DNA from: Trichobilharzia regenti
Lineage: Eukaryota; Platyhelminthes; Trematoda; Strigeidida; Schistosomatidae
DNA: 64,000 bases
Direction of reading: 5' to 3'
NCBI GenBank assembly: GCA_944472135.2
Contig: OX235270.1
Coordinates: 53,511,267 to 53,575,266, forward strand
The notes beneath the pieces are model-generated. The model saw only the letters and a list, made by a program, of their open reading frames with translations. It was not told the DNA's origin and searched no databases. The position numbers and the translations under genes are program-made. Shown here piece by piece: positions 1-11,763 of the stretch (the stretch's first letter is position 1; every line of letters starts with the position of its first letter).

Positions 1-655
1 TCAAATGTAAGATGATGCTGCACGATTCGTCTACACTGAATCCGAATTCAAGGTTACAGAGTGAAACAGTTGACTGTGTGGAATACCACACTTGACATAA
101 GAGTTGTATCAACCCTAATGTACTAATTGCCAACAAATTTGCTAATCAAATACAAAAGGCTCTTCTGAAATTCGCCAACTTACACTACCTCTGGCGTAGA
201 TCGAAAGACGTGTACTGTGCAAAAGTTCGTTTAGCCCTTCTGGAAGGCTGTGAGACGTGGCAGTTAAAAACGGAATATTTGAAAAGGTTGGCTGTCTTCG
301 ACTGTAGTTGTCTGCGTTCTATCTCCTCCCATATCAAGTGGTATAATATAGTAGGTAATACTGAAGTTAGGTAAGTAGAAGAAGTCAGTCGATTAAGTTT
401 TAGAGCTTCATGAGTTTAGATTGCTAGGACACGTTACTTATGCCTAGCCACTACTTTCCCCGATGACCAATGTTAGCTAAAATAAGATTGGTAGTAGTGG
501 TCTAACCAAAACGCAGCACCAATCCATGAAGCCGTTTATTGGTTTGAGCCTTGATAGGAGATGTAGGTTGTCTTGTTAGTGTCCTGGGGATGCTAAGAAT
601 CAATGTTATGGGAACTGTTGGTGACATGGTTTAAAGTCTTTTACATGGGCACTCC
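1..655 (+). mobile_element. RTE (SR2-like) non-LTR retrotransposon, 3' reverse-transcriptase fragment, decayed
   Basis: Translated in shifting frames, this stretch gives the part of an RTE polyprotein that follows the reverse transcriptase catalytic core. It has a KCKMML-like segment at about 10-40, an ANLHYLWRR-like segment near 175-200, and a GCETWQLKTE segment near 250-275. The last corresponds to the GCETWPLRVED motif of the better preserved copies at 5140-5170 and 11260-11290. Frameshifts and stops are frequent, so it is non-functional. The fragment enters from the left window edge and fades into non-coding sequence near 655, so its 5' end is not visible and its 3' tail seems lost. It is more diverged than the other RTE copies in the window. 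Confidence 0.75.
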
Positions 656-713
656 TTGTTTCGCTTTGCAGATACTGAAAATCCCCGTTGTTCTTCATTT
701 AATTCCTCTTTCG

Positions 714-755
<42 letters not shown>
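714..755. repeat. (TA)n microsatellite
   Basis: Alternating TA with one interruption near its start. Short ORFs read across it, rich in Tyr-Ile, are artefacts. Confidence 0.95.
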
Positions 756-756
<1 letters not shown>

Positions 757-1756
757 TTATTGTAGTTTCATTGCATTTCTTTTTTCCACTTTTATATGTG
801 CTTCTTCGAGGTATGTCACCATTATGCAATCTTTTACCCTGACAATTCATTTCAGTCTAGTTTTGCTACGTCGAATTTAGTGGCAGACGCTACATATCTC
901 ATTGAATTCATTCTGATTATCGTTTTTCATTGGTGGGCATGTATAATTCATCTCTTGGCCTATGGGTCCTTAGCTCATAGGTTTGCGCTTTTAAAATAAA
1001 GCTCAAAAATTATTGATTTACAAATTTGTATCACCTCTTGAGTTTCGAGCTGGTAGATAATTTCACTACTATCGTTAATACAATACCTTTGTCACACTAA
1101 TTTGTACATATTTTTTCGGATTGTGTCATAATGATTTCTTCTTATTCCTGTCAGTAAAGTTAACAATATCTTCACTAAGTTTGTAAGTTTTACGGTAGCA
1201 TTGTCCTCCTCCAGTATTCGTTTAATGTGTATGTGCCGATACTAAGGGTTGACTTGTAGTACTGTCGAGTTCTACTGTCTCCCTCAAATACCAATCAGTG
1301 TGTCTATACTTTCGCATGTGGTTCATGTCGACAGTCGAGGGTTGAATGGTGTCTTTTGGCTCAACCAACTTAATGCTTCTTCTATTCACCCTCTGTTCAG
1401 TCAACCAAAGTAGAATATGACTTCGTGTTTGACAGGAAACACCAAAAGTAATTAAGCTGTAGTCAATTTTTTCCTGCACCAAATTATTGTTGTAAGAATT
1501 AAAAACAATTTTTTTGATTAAAATGCATTCTCTTTCAATGACCCTCTTATTTTTAGAGAATCATTACCATATTTATACTGATATGAACTACCATGGTTAC
1601 CTTTACTTTTACTCCCTGTCTTTCTAGTGTATTATACACTATAATCTTTGTTTATCTGTTTATAGTGTATACCATTATTATGTATTATGCGTAAATGTCC
1701 AGGTTCTTTACGCCTTGTTTGTCTATTATGTCTAATAAAATAAAGTGTTTTTACGA
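756..1756. other. AT-rich sequence, nothing recognised
   Basis: No coding, RNA or repeat feature is recognised. The longest open frame (86 codons, minus strand, 1222-1482) has no known motif and ordinary composition, so it is left uncalled. Confidence 0.5.
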
Positions 1757-1885
1757 TGATTCCCAAACTAGGATAAAACAGCAGCTGTCCAGTACTCCCT
1801 GGTTTTCAATGCTTCTCTAACTGATATCAATCCGTGATCAACTCGTTAAAGCATAACTAACCCTTACAAACCAAACTATAGAAAA
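1757..1885 (+). repeat. Sm-alpha-like SINE, 3' body only
   Basis: This is the tRNA-unrelated 3' body of the SINE seen more completely at 16779-16957 (-) and 40063-40230 (-). It begins at GATGATTCCCAAACTAGG and runs through CTGATATCAATCCGTGAT to a tail ending in CCTTACAAACCAAACTATAG. The tRNA-like head with the pol III boxes is missing, so the copy is 5'-truncated. Confidence 0.7.
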
Positions 1886-2936
1886 ATAAAGTGTGGTTAA
1901 TATGTATCAAAATTCAAGTGGAAAGTTTTGTGCATCCACATAAGTATGAACGTCGAAAAATTCCAGTTATACATATATACTACAGAGTGATATGTATTTG
2001 TGCCCTGATTTACTTCACGCTATATTGTACCCTTCTGACTGAGTAAAACTTGTATTTCTGATCACATGCTCAACATTGTGAATATTTGACAAATTGTGTA
2101 TAATTCCTACAGACGATTCACATCACAAAGTGGTTGTCCCAGCTGTCACCTGTAGTGACGATAAACCTCATCCTGGAAACCACAAAACCGAGTCTATAAC
2201 TTATGGTCTCCGAAATAATGATTATACAATAGCAGTAATGTGTACGTAGTGTTGACGTGAGTTAAACAATTTGCAAGTAAGTAAAAAAAATTTCGATAAT
2301 CTTTTTTCGGTATGTACCCATTATTCTGATTCTGACAAGAATCTGGCATTTATTTAATGAGATTTAAAGGTTATTATTAACGATGAGCAACAACTGAGGT
2401 TATTTTTAGCTAACTGATACAGATCAATTAGTACGTAGGTGTTCATGGATTAAACGTTAAGCTGTATCTATTATGTACTGTGTGATTATCCAGATGTCTG
2501 TAGAGATGGGTCTTAAACTCATTGATTGAAGGCCCAACTGCATAGTACAATGAATTGCAGCTCCAAAACAACTTATCTATTGGGCTTATTGTTTTATTCT
2601 AAGAGCTCAGTTACCACGCCTGCTTGTTCGCACAAATCACACTGGTTGTTCAAAGGAATGAGTACTAGTACGTTTGTTCAAAACTGATGCACAAAGCTCT
2701 AATACTATTTCAGATGTATTCCTTATAGTTACCATTCCTTGCCAGAGTACAACACTTAACCTTTACCTGGGGAAGTTTAACTATAGCGTCCAAAGGGTGC
2801 GAACGCCCCAATAACCTTGAACGCATGCAAGTCGTTGGTAAACGACACTTGTCTTTATTGTAGTGCAAATATCAACGCTATTCACCAACTAAGGAGCAAA
2901 TTCCACTCAGATACGTCTTTAAGTACCGTTTGTGTT
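1886..2936. other. AT-rich sequence, nothing recognised
   Basis: Nothing identifiable on either strand; no open frame over 60 codons carries a known motif. Confidence 0.5.
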
Positions 2937-3015
2937 AATAACTCGTTAGGATTAGGCTTAAGGTAGGTATTAGGGTTAGGGTTAGGATAAGGGGTTACTA
3001 TTAGGGATAGGTTTG
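2937..3015 (+). repeat. Telomere-like (TTAGGG) degenerate tract
   Basis: Positions 2970-2986 read TTAGGGTTAGGGTTAGG. Variants such as TTAGGAT, TTAGGC and TTAGGGAT extend on both sides. TTAGGG is the telomere repeat of flatworms and most animals. The tract is short and degenerate, so it is an interstitial telomere-like motif and not a chromosome end. Confidence 0.7.
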
Positions 3016-4312
3016 GAGTTAGCATAATTTTATTTTCCGTGTTAGTAGTCGACGATCCTCTGACTGGAAACCATAGTAATTCAGTCGAGGGCTTGTTGGA
3101 TAAGACTGCAAAGCAGAATAACTGCGATAAACGGGTCACAAAAAAAGCTAACCTTAAACCACCTGAGTGAATACATGTACAGAAACTTGTCCGACTTAAA
3201 AAATGAAGCTCCTCACTGTAATTCGGATATATTTTTAAATCATGTCAGAGAAAGATACCCTGTTTAGTGTGTTTCCATGCATTTTCTTGTCAATAAACGT
3301 CATTTTTTTGTGGAAAAATCACTTATTTTTATGGTCGGTGGGCTACAGATCACTCGTGCGTTCGCATCCCTTGTGTTCCTATGGTTCAACTTTACCCTTT
3401 ACCGTTCTTACCAAATATTAACTCATCCATACTACCAGTGACTATGGGGATTTCTTCTATCAATCACTCTCATGCGCACTGTTCGATGAAGTACATAGTA
3501 TAATAATTTCTCCACATACGTATGTGTGGTTTCTCATATTTGCAAAATATTTTGGTTGATTGTGCAAGACATGTTGTTGCCAGACTATTCAAACAAATTA
3601 TATTCAATGTTTTCGAACTCTAGTTTACTCACAATCCTTTATTTGAATGACTTAGCAAGATATCCTGTGCCGTCAACCAGTCTTCATATTTTGTCAAGTG
3701 CGTTTGCGTAGGTATTTCATCAACAGTTTCGTTTAACTATCTATAATGTTCACCTTGAATAAATTTTTCTGTGATATTTCTCATCCCTTTAAGTATCGCA
3801 GCTGATTAAGAATAATCTACTCTGAACGGTTTCACCCTCATATTCAAGATTCCCGAGTATCTGTCCTTATTTTTATAGTTATTTTCAACTGGTGATTAGA
3901 CTGTTTAAAATAGTCTTCATTTGGCTAAGTAATTTTACAGTAAAAGGATGATGATTGAGGATGAAAAGAAAGCGTAGATTAGCCTAGTTATTTTTTTTCT
4001 GAGAAAAGTTGCTCCTACTGGTCTTTCTCTACAGCACTGAATATTTGTAGCTCAGGTGACTGATCACTGTACTTTTGTGTTCTCTGAGTTCAATCTCGTC
4101 GTCGTTCTATCTCGCGTTTCTATCTATTCTCTTTGTTGTATTTTTCTTTAAAGTCATATGATGCATAAAGATATTGAAATCTGTCATTAGTTTTCGTTTC
4201 AAAAGCCTCTTTTCTAAGTCATACATTCATGATATATATTTCTTCATCGTATCTTGCATGTGTTTTCGTGCTTTTTTGCTCAATACCGATATGCTCAACG
4301 ATATGACTCGGT

Positions 4313-4316
<4 letters not shown>
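3016..4316. other. AT-rich sequence, nothing recognised
   Basis: No gene, RNA or transposon homology is visible on either strand. Confidence 0.5.

Positions 4317-4358
<42 letters not shown>
4317..4358. repeat. (TA)n microsatellite
   Basis: Pure alternating TA of about 42 bp. The overlapping 60-codon frames on both strands are artefacts of the repeat. Confidence 0.95.
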
Positions 4359-4361
<3 letters not shown>

Positions 4362-4652
4362 TGCAATTAAGCCAGTGGCATATTTCTCTATTTTATGAAT
4401 GTGACTCAATTCTTTTTCAAAACGGTGTTACGTAATTAATCGTCTTCTACCTGTAGATTAAGTTTCTGAACAGAGGTGTTTCTGTGCACCATAATCATCC
4501 ACTGAGAAAGCGATTTCATCGAATATTTTGTGCAACGATAACCTAATGCTTGTGGAAGTGTCATATTTCAATATCGTACAAATTTAAATCAACGCAATAC
4601 CGATATCAGTTATCCTTTACTGTTATTTAACTCAACCTTCAAAGTGTGTATT

Positions 4653-5815
4653 AGCTGAAACGGAGAAGCACAATAGTAATTATGACTCTAGTAACTACTG
4701 CAAGATATTTGTTGAATTTTCTGTGTTAGTTTTGATAGTAGCTGCTGACTGCATCAGTTGATGTTGACGTGGTTCAGCAAATGTCTAGTTAGCGGTGAAA
4801 ATAAACTGTGATACTAATAAATGTGGTTTGACTTTTCTGAAGCATACATACGTACTCAAAAATGCCTAAATAATGAAGACTTATAACCGGTGTTAGCACC
4901 TTGCTCTTAAGAGGATGATTCATAAACTCATCAATTCTTTTGTACCACTAAGTGAATTGATTAGCCTTAATTTAACGTTATTGAAGTAAGTATACTACTA
5001 CCAAGTGTAAAAAATGTCACAGAATATTTTTTCTCACTTTTTACTTTCGCTTCCTTTGTATCTCCCCATGATGTCCGACTATCGACCAAAGGGCGGGTGT
5101 ACTGCTCACCAGTCCGCTCCATCCTCCTTTATGGCTGGCTGTGAGACCTGGCCATTGAGAGTGGAAGACATGAAAAGCGTGGCTAGCTGTCTTTGATCAT
5201 AGGTGCCTGCGTTCTATCTCCCGTGTGAAGTTGTATAATAAGGTGAGCAATATTGAGGTGACGCATCGGTCGAGTTCTAGGTAAGGAGGGGAAATCAATC
5301 GACGAGGCTGTGAGATTACATCGACTGAGATGGTTAGGGCATGTGCTATGTATGCCTGGTCATCGATCGCCTCCCTCAACAATGGGCTATGTTAACTGAC
5401 ATAGGGTCAGGCTGGAAAAGAGCCAGCGGCGGTCAAACCAAAACATGGCTTCATTAGTCAATGAAATCTACAACACTTAGTTTAAGCCAGCTAGTCACGT
5501 AGGAAGGTGTAGACTTCATGACTGGTTGGGGTCCTCGGGACGGTAAAAACCAATGGTTGGAAGCAATTGGTGACATGGCTCAAAATCGTTCTCAATGGCT
5601 AGCGAAGATGCATCCACTCCTTGTGACTTATGATTTCCAATGAAACTGTTTTGTTTTTCGTTATAACTATTCCTTTGTCTCACATCTTTGTTTGCTGTTA
5701 TTGTTTACTATTGTGCATTTCTTCTACTTTTTTCTCTTGATTTGTGTGCTACACGGAGTGTGGCGACTTGAACTGCCGCACATATGTGCAAAGTTCTATG
5801 TCGAAAACAAACAGA
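4653..5815 (+). mobile_element. Internally deleted RTE derivative, left arm of an inverted pair
   Basis: The right half (about 5090-5640) encodes the RTE C-terminal segment in broken frames, with GCETWPLRVEDMK at 5140-5178 and a GWGPRDGKNQWLEAIGDMAQ-type end near 5525-5585. A 3' UTR follows that finishes CAAAGTTCTATGTCGAAAAC with a short ACAGAC-rich tail. The left 400 bp or so is not recognisable RTE sequence, yet it is also present in the inverted copy at 10607-11763. The two copies look essentially identical; for example, open frames of 60 and 61 codons are identical in both. At 4653 the copy stops in GCTGAAA, while the right-hand copy runs on into an RTE endonuclease region. It is therefore either a 5'-truncated retrotransposition product of that derivative or one arm of an inverted duplication. 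Confidence 0.75.
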
Positions 5816-6300
5816 CAGGCAGAGTATCTACCCAGTCTCTTTTCTACTTTTGACATAACCTTTTTATTTCTATTTCTCTTCTCTTGTCCGGCTGATTTTT
5901 TCACTGAATCGATTTGTAGAGTATTATCAGTGAAGTAGTCTAATTCCCCGTGTATCTACTCTAATCTGACATTTCAGGTCTGATAGAACTTACCGTTGAC
6001 TCACTCCTGCTAACATTTAAGGCTTTTGAAGTTTAAAAGACATGTAATTATGTCATATCCTTCGTGTTTGTGTCTCTGTTTACTGATGACGAGGTGCTTT
6101 GTAGGGGCTTTTTGCATAGGCATTACAGTCTTCAGTAAGTATATTACGATTTACACACAATAATTAAATCTTCAGGAAATTTGTCATTCTGCAAATAAAC
6201 AACACTCTTAACTCATTTCTCTTGACTTCTTTCGTTCTCTTCATGTAATGCTTCTTTGTCTTAAATCCAGCAAGCTGCCTATTAGTAGTATAAGTGCTTT
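5816..6300. other. Sequence between two retroelements, nothing recognised
   Basis: T-rich on the plus strand, without coding homology. The last part may be the unrecognised 5' portion of the Penelope-like element that follows. Confidence 0.4.
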
Positions 6301-7816
6301 AGAAGGCCAACAGTCTATTTCAGTCCTGAAATCCTAAAAGAATTGTTATTAAGGTGTACGATGAATGTAAATTGCAAATTTGACGGCACGCTTTACAGGC
6401 AAGTGGACGGGGTGGCGATGGGCTCCCCATTGGGTCCCATTTTGGCTGATTTCTTTCTAGGTAAGCTAGAAAATGGACTTTTGAACAACCTTATCACAAA
6501 ATTTTCATTTTATTACCGATATATGGATGACACCTTTATTCTTTATGATAATGATTGGGATAGAAGTACAATAATTACTGAATTCAATGAAGTACATTTG
6601 GCTATGAAATTCACATGCGAAGAGGAATCCCAAGAGAGAATTGCCTTCCTAGATGTCCTACTTACAAGAAAACCAGATGGTAGCATAAAAAGAAATTAGC
6701 ATAGAAAAAGTACTTGGACAGGACAATAAACACATTTTCACAGAAGAAATTTAGTGAAGACCCCCTGCCACAGAGTTAGAGCTATATTCTTAGAAGAAGT
6801 TACTGAAGATGCATTAGGCATTGTGTATGATAGTTTGATCGAAAATAGCTATCCCGAAAAATTTATCAAGGAACACGACAAAGAAAGCGGAAAAGGACTA
6901 CTCACTATCTGTAAACAAGAAGCCTCTTTATATACGGCTGCAATTCAAGGGCGATATACCAAGTGAGTTAATTACGAAGAAATTAAGAAAATCAATTCAA
7001 AGAACTTTTAATGCTGGGGAATTACGCGTCTTATTCTCTACACGACCGATGGTGCTACCTCAACTGAAAGATGAAGTACCTAGAGTCTGTCTGTCTCTTT
7101 CCGACATAGAACTTTGCACATATGTGCGGCAGTTCAAGTCGCCACACTCCGTGTAGCACACAAATCAAGAGAAAAAAGTAGAAGAAATGCACAATAGTAA
7201 ACAATAACAGCAAACAAAGATGTGAGACAAAGGAATAGTTATAACGAAAAACAAAACAGTTTCATTGGAAATCATAAGTCACAAGGAGTGGATGCATCTT
7301 CGCTAGCCATTGAGAACGATTTTGAGCCATGTCACCAATTGCTTCCAACCATTGGTTTTTACCGTCCCGAGGACCCCAACCAGTCATGAAGTCTACACCT
7401 TCCTACGTGGCTTAGACCAACTGTTGTGGATTTCAGTACCTAAAGTAGGCACTTCAAATTGTATCTACCTATTCAACTGCGCTTATGGAGCGAGTTATAT
7501 TAGCAGTTGCTCTAGCTACTTGATTTTTCGTGCCCGAGAACATCTCCCATTATGGTTAAGTAAAGGTGTAGTGAAAATCATTAACAGTTCGATATTGGAC
7601 CATCTAGTGCGAACCGGCCACAAAACCAGTGTGGAGGAATCCTTGTTTATAATCTACCGGGTGCCTAGTAAATTACCGAAATCATCGAACCACCGCATGC
7701 TCCAAACAGCAGAGGCTATTCCAATTCGCCTCAAACAACTAGTGCTATGTGTTCAAAAGAAGCAAGTCCACCCCGTACTACTGCCCTGGTCTTCAGTAGA
7801 GACTATAAATTCATGA
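6301..7816 (+). mobile_element. Penelope-like element (RT and GIY-YIG), split by an RTE insertion
   Basis: One frame from about 6301 carries a Penelope-type reverse transcriptase. It shows VAMGSPLGPILADFFLGKLE near 6411-6470 and the catalytic YMDD in YRYMDDTFIL near 6518-6547. In-frame stops lie at 6697-6699 and about 6727-6729, and a frameshift at about 6935 is needed to keep the similarity. The C-terminal GIY-YIG endonuclease domain lies at about 7447-7816: CIYLFNC, a weak YGASYIS in place of the usual GxxYIGRT, then RAREHLPLWLSKG. An RTE fragment (7087-7434) lies between the two domains. Penelope-like elements prime from chromosome ends or nicks with this RT plus GIY-YIG pair. The copy is dead. 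Confidence 0.85.
7075..7446 (-). mobile_element. RTE 3' fragment nested in the Penelope-like element, with target-site duplication
   Basis: The inserted sequence (7087-7434) matches the 3' end of the RTE copy at 10607-10965 in the same orientation: the 3' UTR with CGACATAGAACTTTGCACAT plus the last coding part. It is bounded by AGTACCTAGAGT (7075-7086) and AGTACCTAAAGT (7435-7446), a 12-bp direct repeat with one mismatch. That is the expected footprint of target-primed insertion of a 5'-truncated non-LTR element. The Penelope-type coding similarity resumes at the second repeat. Confidence 0.88.
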
Positions 7817-8247
7817 ATTTGTAATATTATATTTTCTATTTTTTCTGACATTCAGTTTATTTTATTTTGGTGTTATTGAGCTGTAATCCATCAATATTAT
7901 TATTGATTCGATGTTATTGAAACAGCATTAATGTTGCTCATAACACTAATTCATTCATTCACTATAATGTATATATAAGTGTGGAGCTAGATGATGAAGT
8001 TATGGAAAAGAGTATTCTTTGTTCAGTATCCATTCTTTTGAAAATTTTAATGGGCATTTTTAATCAGTTAAGTTGTTGTTTATTTTTTAAAATTACAGCC
8101 CTTTTTTCTTCTTGTCTCTGCTCAGCTACTATTCGAAATTTGTCTGTTTAGTAAGCTTCAACGTCTGTTTACCGGTTAATTGTGGCATTTCGTTAAAAAG
8201 ATTGTATATGAAACTGTTAAATAATTGGTATTCTTTTTTATTTTCAG
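7817..8247 (+). other. Probable intron sequence upstream of the SH3 exon
   Basis: T-rich sequence ending in a pyrimidine-rich tract and the acceptor TTTTATTTTCAG at 8236-8247. No donor site or preceding exon could be picked with confidence, so the intron may extend far to the left through the retroelements. Confidence 0.55.
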
Positions 8248-8703
8248 ACGTTCGGTCCAGTTGGTTCTGGGCCTAATGCGATATTTAACAATCCCCGAGC
8301 TCAAACTAATTCCGGTTCTAGAATCGTTCATGCACCGGTTACCGATGGTGCGAACCTGGTGAGCAAAGAACAATCTCAAAATATAACTAGTTTGCCGCCT
8401 GGTATAGTGTCGACAAACCTAGCTGGACGACAGTGTGTTGCTAAATTCGATTTTAATGCTGAATTTCGAGAAGAAATGTCATTCCGTCGAGGTGATTGTC
8501 TACTCATACATGGTGAAGAAGATGAAAACTGGTGGTATGCTGAGATAATCAGTACTTCTGGTGGTCAACCTTCTCGAGGCTTGATTCCCGCCAATTATGT
8601 CGAACTCCTATCGACTAATACATCTAGCTCCGCAGTTTCTAATATACGTAATAATCCATCAAAAGTTTCACAGCCTTCTGCTCAAATTGCCCGGGCCAAC
8701 TGA
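8248..8703 (+). CDS. SH3-domain protein, last coding exon (partial gene)
   Basis: An exon of 151 codons plus a TGA stop (8701-8703), entered in phase 0 directly after a canonical CAG acceptor at 8245-8247. Residues about 62-121 form an SH3 domain: CVAKFDFNA stands where ALYDY is usual, then EEMSFRRGD, DENWWYAEI with the conserved Trp pair, and RGLIPANYVELL with the Pro-x-x-Tyr of the ligand groove. SH3 domains bind proline-rich peptides in signalling, endocytic and cytoskeletal proteins. The first 60 and last 30 residues are Ser/Asn/Pro-rich linker. Upstream exons are not visible, so the full protein cannot be named; endophilin-, Grb2- or cortactin-like adaptors are all possible. A GTG at 8359 is not a start, because the frame is open back to the splice site. 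This is the only probable host gene in the window. Confidence 0.82.
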   Translation, partial: TFGPVGSGPNAIFNNPRAQTNSGSRIVHAPVTDGANLVSKEQSQNITSLPPGIVSTNLAGRQCVAKFDFNAEFREEMSFRRGDCLLIHGEEDENWWYAEIISTSGGQPSRGLIPANYVELLSTNTSSSAVSNIRNNPSKVSQPSAQIARAN

Positions 8704-9020
8704 TTTACGTTAATTAACTTCAATACAATAATACTATAATTTATATGGATCTACGCACTATTTCAGTATTCGCTAAATCAGTCTAATAGTTAAATTCCTA
8801 CAGTTTCTGTCTTATTGCTAATTTATTTTTGTGCCTATCACTTCTTTCATGAATCGCAATGTGATAGTGTGTAAGAGAAAAGATCGATTTGCAGAAATTC
8901 AAAGTCATCGTAATTTTCACTTTGTTTTTATTTTAGCTTGAAGAGAACATAGTCAAATTAACTTCTGTTTAGCGAATTTCAAGTACTCCGCACTTTTAAC
9001 GCATCTGAACATTAAAAAAG

Positions 9021-9081
<61 letters not shown>
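9021..9081. repeat. (TA)n microsatellite
   Basis: About 60 bp of uninterrupted alternating TA. Confidence 0.95.
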
Positions 9082-9084
<3 letters not shown>

Positions 9085-9661
9085 AGCTTGTTTATTGGAC
9101 ATCACCTTGGACGCTAGTAAAAAAGTTCTGAAGTTAATAATATGGGGTTGTTCAGATGAAAACAGTGCTCATCATATTTCACTCGTGTATTTGCAGTTAA
9201 TAAACTGGCGACACCACTATTTTCTTATCCTCAGATTCTGATGCTAATGCAAAATGCATTATTGTTTGGTGGTGATAATTATTGACGCAATATACTTCGG
9301 CTCACCAATAATGATAATGATGATAATGGTACACCAGACCATTGAATGTGTTCTATTTTCAATTTTATTTTATTTATAGCTTGTTTTCAGTTGATTGCCA
9401 AAAAAAAATCTACAATGATGAGTATACTTTTGACTAAACTATTATCAAAGTTAATTCTTACACAAATGTACTTCTCTTATTATGAGACATATCAATTGTA
9501 AGAAACAGTTTTGTTTTTTTCTGTAATCATCTACTTGACTATATTTTACCCTACCTAATGTTGTTATTGATGAGTAATGTTTGTACAAAAATTATTCATT
9601 TCCAGTGGGGTATAATATTTGTTGTTTCTAGCCCTTAATATTTGTCGATATATTCTTTATT

Positions 9662-9664
<3 letters not shown>

Positions 9665-9723
<59 letters not shown>
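9665..9723. repeat. (TA)n microsatellite
   Basis: About 58 bp of uninterrupted alternating TA. Confidence 0.95.
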
Positions 9724-9726
<3 letters not shown>

Positions 9727-10606
9727 TTTTTGGGAAAGATAATTATTGATATAAGAAAAAAACCTGGACACTGTGGTAGATAATTAATCATTTAGTTCTT
9801 TCGCTTTAATTAGATAGGGTTTATTTACTTCATGTTTGATTCGTTTTTGGTGCTGACGAAGTACGTATTTTGGATTCTTGAGTTGTATATCCGATCAACC
9901 ACTCTTCAGTTAACAAGATACTGTTGTTAGTGTTGTTATTGCTTTCTCGATGTGCTTCCACTCCATTTAAATGTTTTGGCCTATAGAACAACATAGGACT
10001 GTGCATATAGACACATCACTTCAAGTTACCAGGCTTTAAAAAGGAAAAGCAGACAGAAATGTAGTACTACGAATATGAAAACACTTGAGCGTAAGACGGA
10101 TAATAATGAAATGAAAGTTGATGAGCATCTTCGAAATCTGGAAGATGACGAGGAGTGAATGCTTTTGTATCTTGGTAAAGGATTATAAAGTGACTGACTC
10201 AGTGTCATCTTAAAACTCCGCATAAAAGTTGAATATTTCTAGTTGCCACACTTCATAAGGACACAAATGTAGAGGAGAAAAAAAGGAGCCACAGCGTGTG
10301 GAAGAAAGAATAAGCATATAGGGATTATTATTATTATTCGCTTAGGTTCCTAGTGAAACACGAGGCTTAGTAGTCACAGGATCATTGAATGTGGAATTTT
10401 AGATAGTCAGTCAAGCTTATCCCCTTTTGATTATTATTATTTATTATTATTATTTTCCTCCTTATTATAAGCTAGGAAGATCAATGAATTGCATCAGTCT
10501 AGTGCGACTACCTCAAGCTCCCACACACTACCTAACAATTTTGTTAACCTAGTCAATAGTTTATGTTACCAAGTGTATCCAACCGTTGATTTTCAGTATC
10601 TATTTC

Positions 10607-11763
10607 TCTCTGTCTGTTTTCGACATAGAACTTTGCACATATGTGCGGCAGTTCAAGTCGCCACACTCCGTGTAGCACACAAATCAAGAGAAAAAAGTAG
10701 AAGAAATGCACAATAGTAAACAATAACAGCAAACAAAGATGTGAGACAAAGGAATAGTTATAACGAAAAACAAAACAGTTTCATTGGAAATCATAAGTCA
10801 CAAGGAGTGGATGCATCTTCGCTAGCCATTGAGAACGATTTTGAGCCATGTCACCAATTGCTTCCAACCATTGGTTTTTACCGTCCCGAGGACCCCAACC
10901 AGTCATGAAGTCTACACCTTCCTACGTGACTAGCTGGCTTAAACTAAGTGTTGTAGATTTCATTGACTAATGAAGCCATGTTTTGGTTTGACCGCCGCTG
11001 GCTCTTTTCCAGCCTGACCCTATGTCAGTTAACATAGCCCATTGTTGAGGGAGGCGATCGATGACCAGGCATACATAGCACATGCCCTAACCATCTCAGT
11101 CGATGTAATCTCACAGCCTCGTCGATTGATTTCCCCTCCTTACCTAGAACTCGACCGATGCGTCACCTCAATATTGCTCACCTTATTATACAACTTCACA
11201 CGGGAGATAGAACGCAGGCACCTATGATCAAAGACAGCTAGCCACGCTTTTCATGTCTTCCACTCTCAATGGCCAGGTCTCACAGCCAGCCATAAAGGAG
11301 GATGGAGCGGACTGGTGAGCAGTACACCCGCCCTTTGGTCGATAGTCGGACATCATGGGGAGATACAAAGGAAGCGAAAGTAAAAAGTGAGAAAAAATAT
11401 TCTGTGACATTTTTTACACTTGGTAGTAGTATACTTACTTCAATAACGTTAAATTAAGGCTAATCAATTCACTTAGTGGTACAAAAGAATTGATGAGTTT
11501 ATGAATCATCCTCTTAAGAGCAAGGTGCTAACACCGGTTATAAGTCTTCATTATTTAGGCATTTTTGAGTACGTATGTATGCTTCAGAAAAGTCAAACCA
11601 CATTTATTAGTATCACAGTTTATTTTCACCGCTAACTAGACATTTGCTGAACCACGTCAACATCAACTGATGCAGTCAGCAGCTACTATCAAAACTAACA
11701 CAGAAAATTCAACAAATATCTTGCAGTAGTTACTAGAGTCATAATTACTATTGTGCTTCTCCA
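10607..11763 (-). mobile_element. Internally deleted RTE derivative, right arm of an inverted pair
   Basis: Reverse complement of 4653-5815, apparently almost without change. In minus-strand order it holds about 400 bp of non-RTE sequence, the RTE C-terminal coding remnant (GCETWPLRVEDMK at about 11260-11290), and the RTE 3' UTR ending near 10607. Directly upstream on the same strand lies an RTE endonuclease region (11764-13320). Together these read as one RTE whose reverse transcriptase core has been lost and replaced by the unrelated 400 bp. Confidence 0.75.

Larger units (their letters stand above)
8704..10606. other. 3' UTR and intergenic AT-rich sequence
   Basis: It follows the SH3 stop codon. 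An AATACA polyadenylation-signal variant is present near 8722, but no canonical AATAAA occurs close by. Apart from two (TA)n tracts and short ATT-rich runs near 10323-10336 and 10429-10454, nothing is recognised. Confidence 0.5.

Noticed and set aside
603..842. 79-codon ORF with Tyr-Ile repeat
   Set aside because: Produced by the (TA)n tract; the same holds for frames at 4174-4359, 4227-4409, 19631-19948 and 23091-23309.
8359..8703. Independent gene starting at GTG 8359
   Set aside because: The frame is open upstream to a canonical splice acceptor at 8247, so this is part of an exon.
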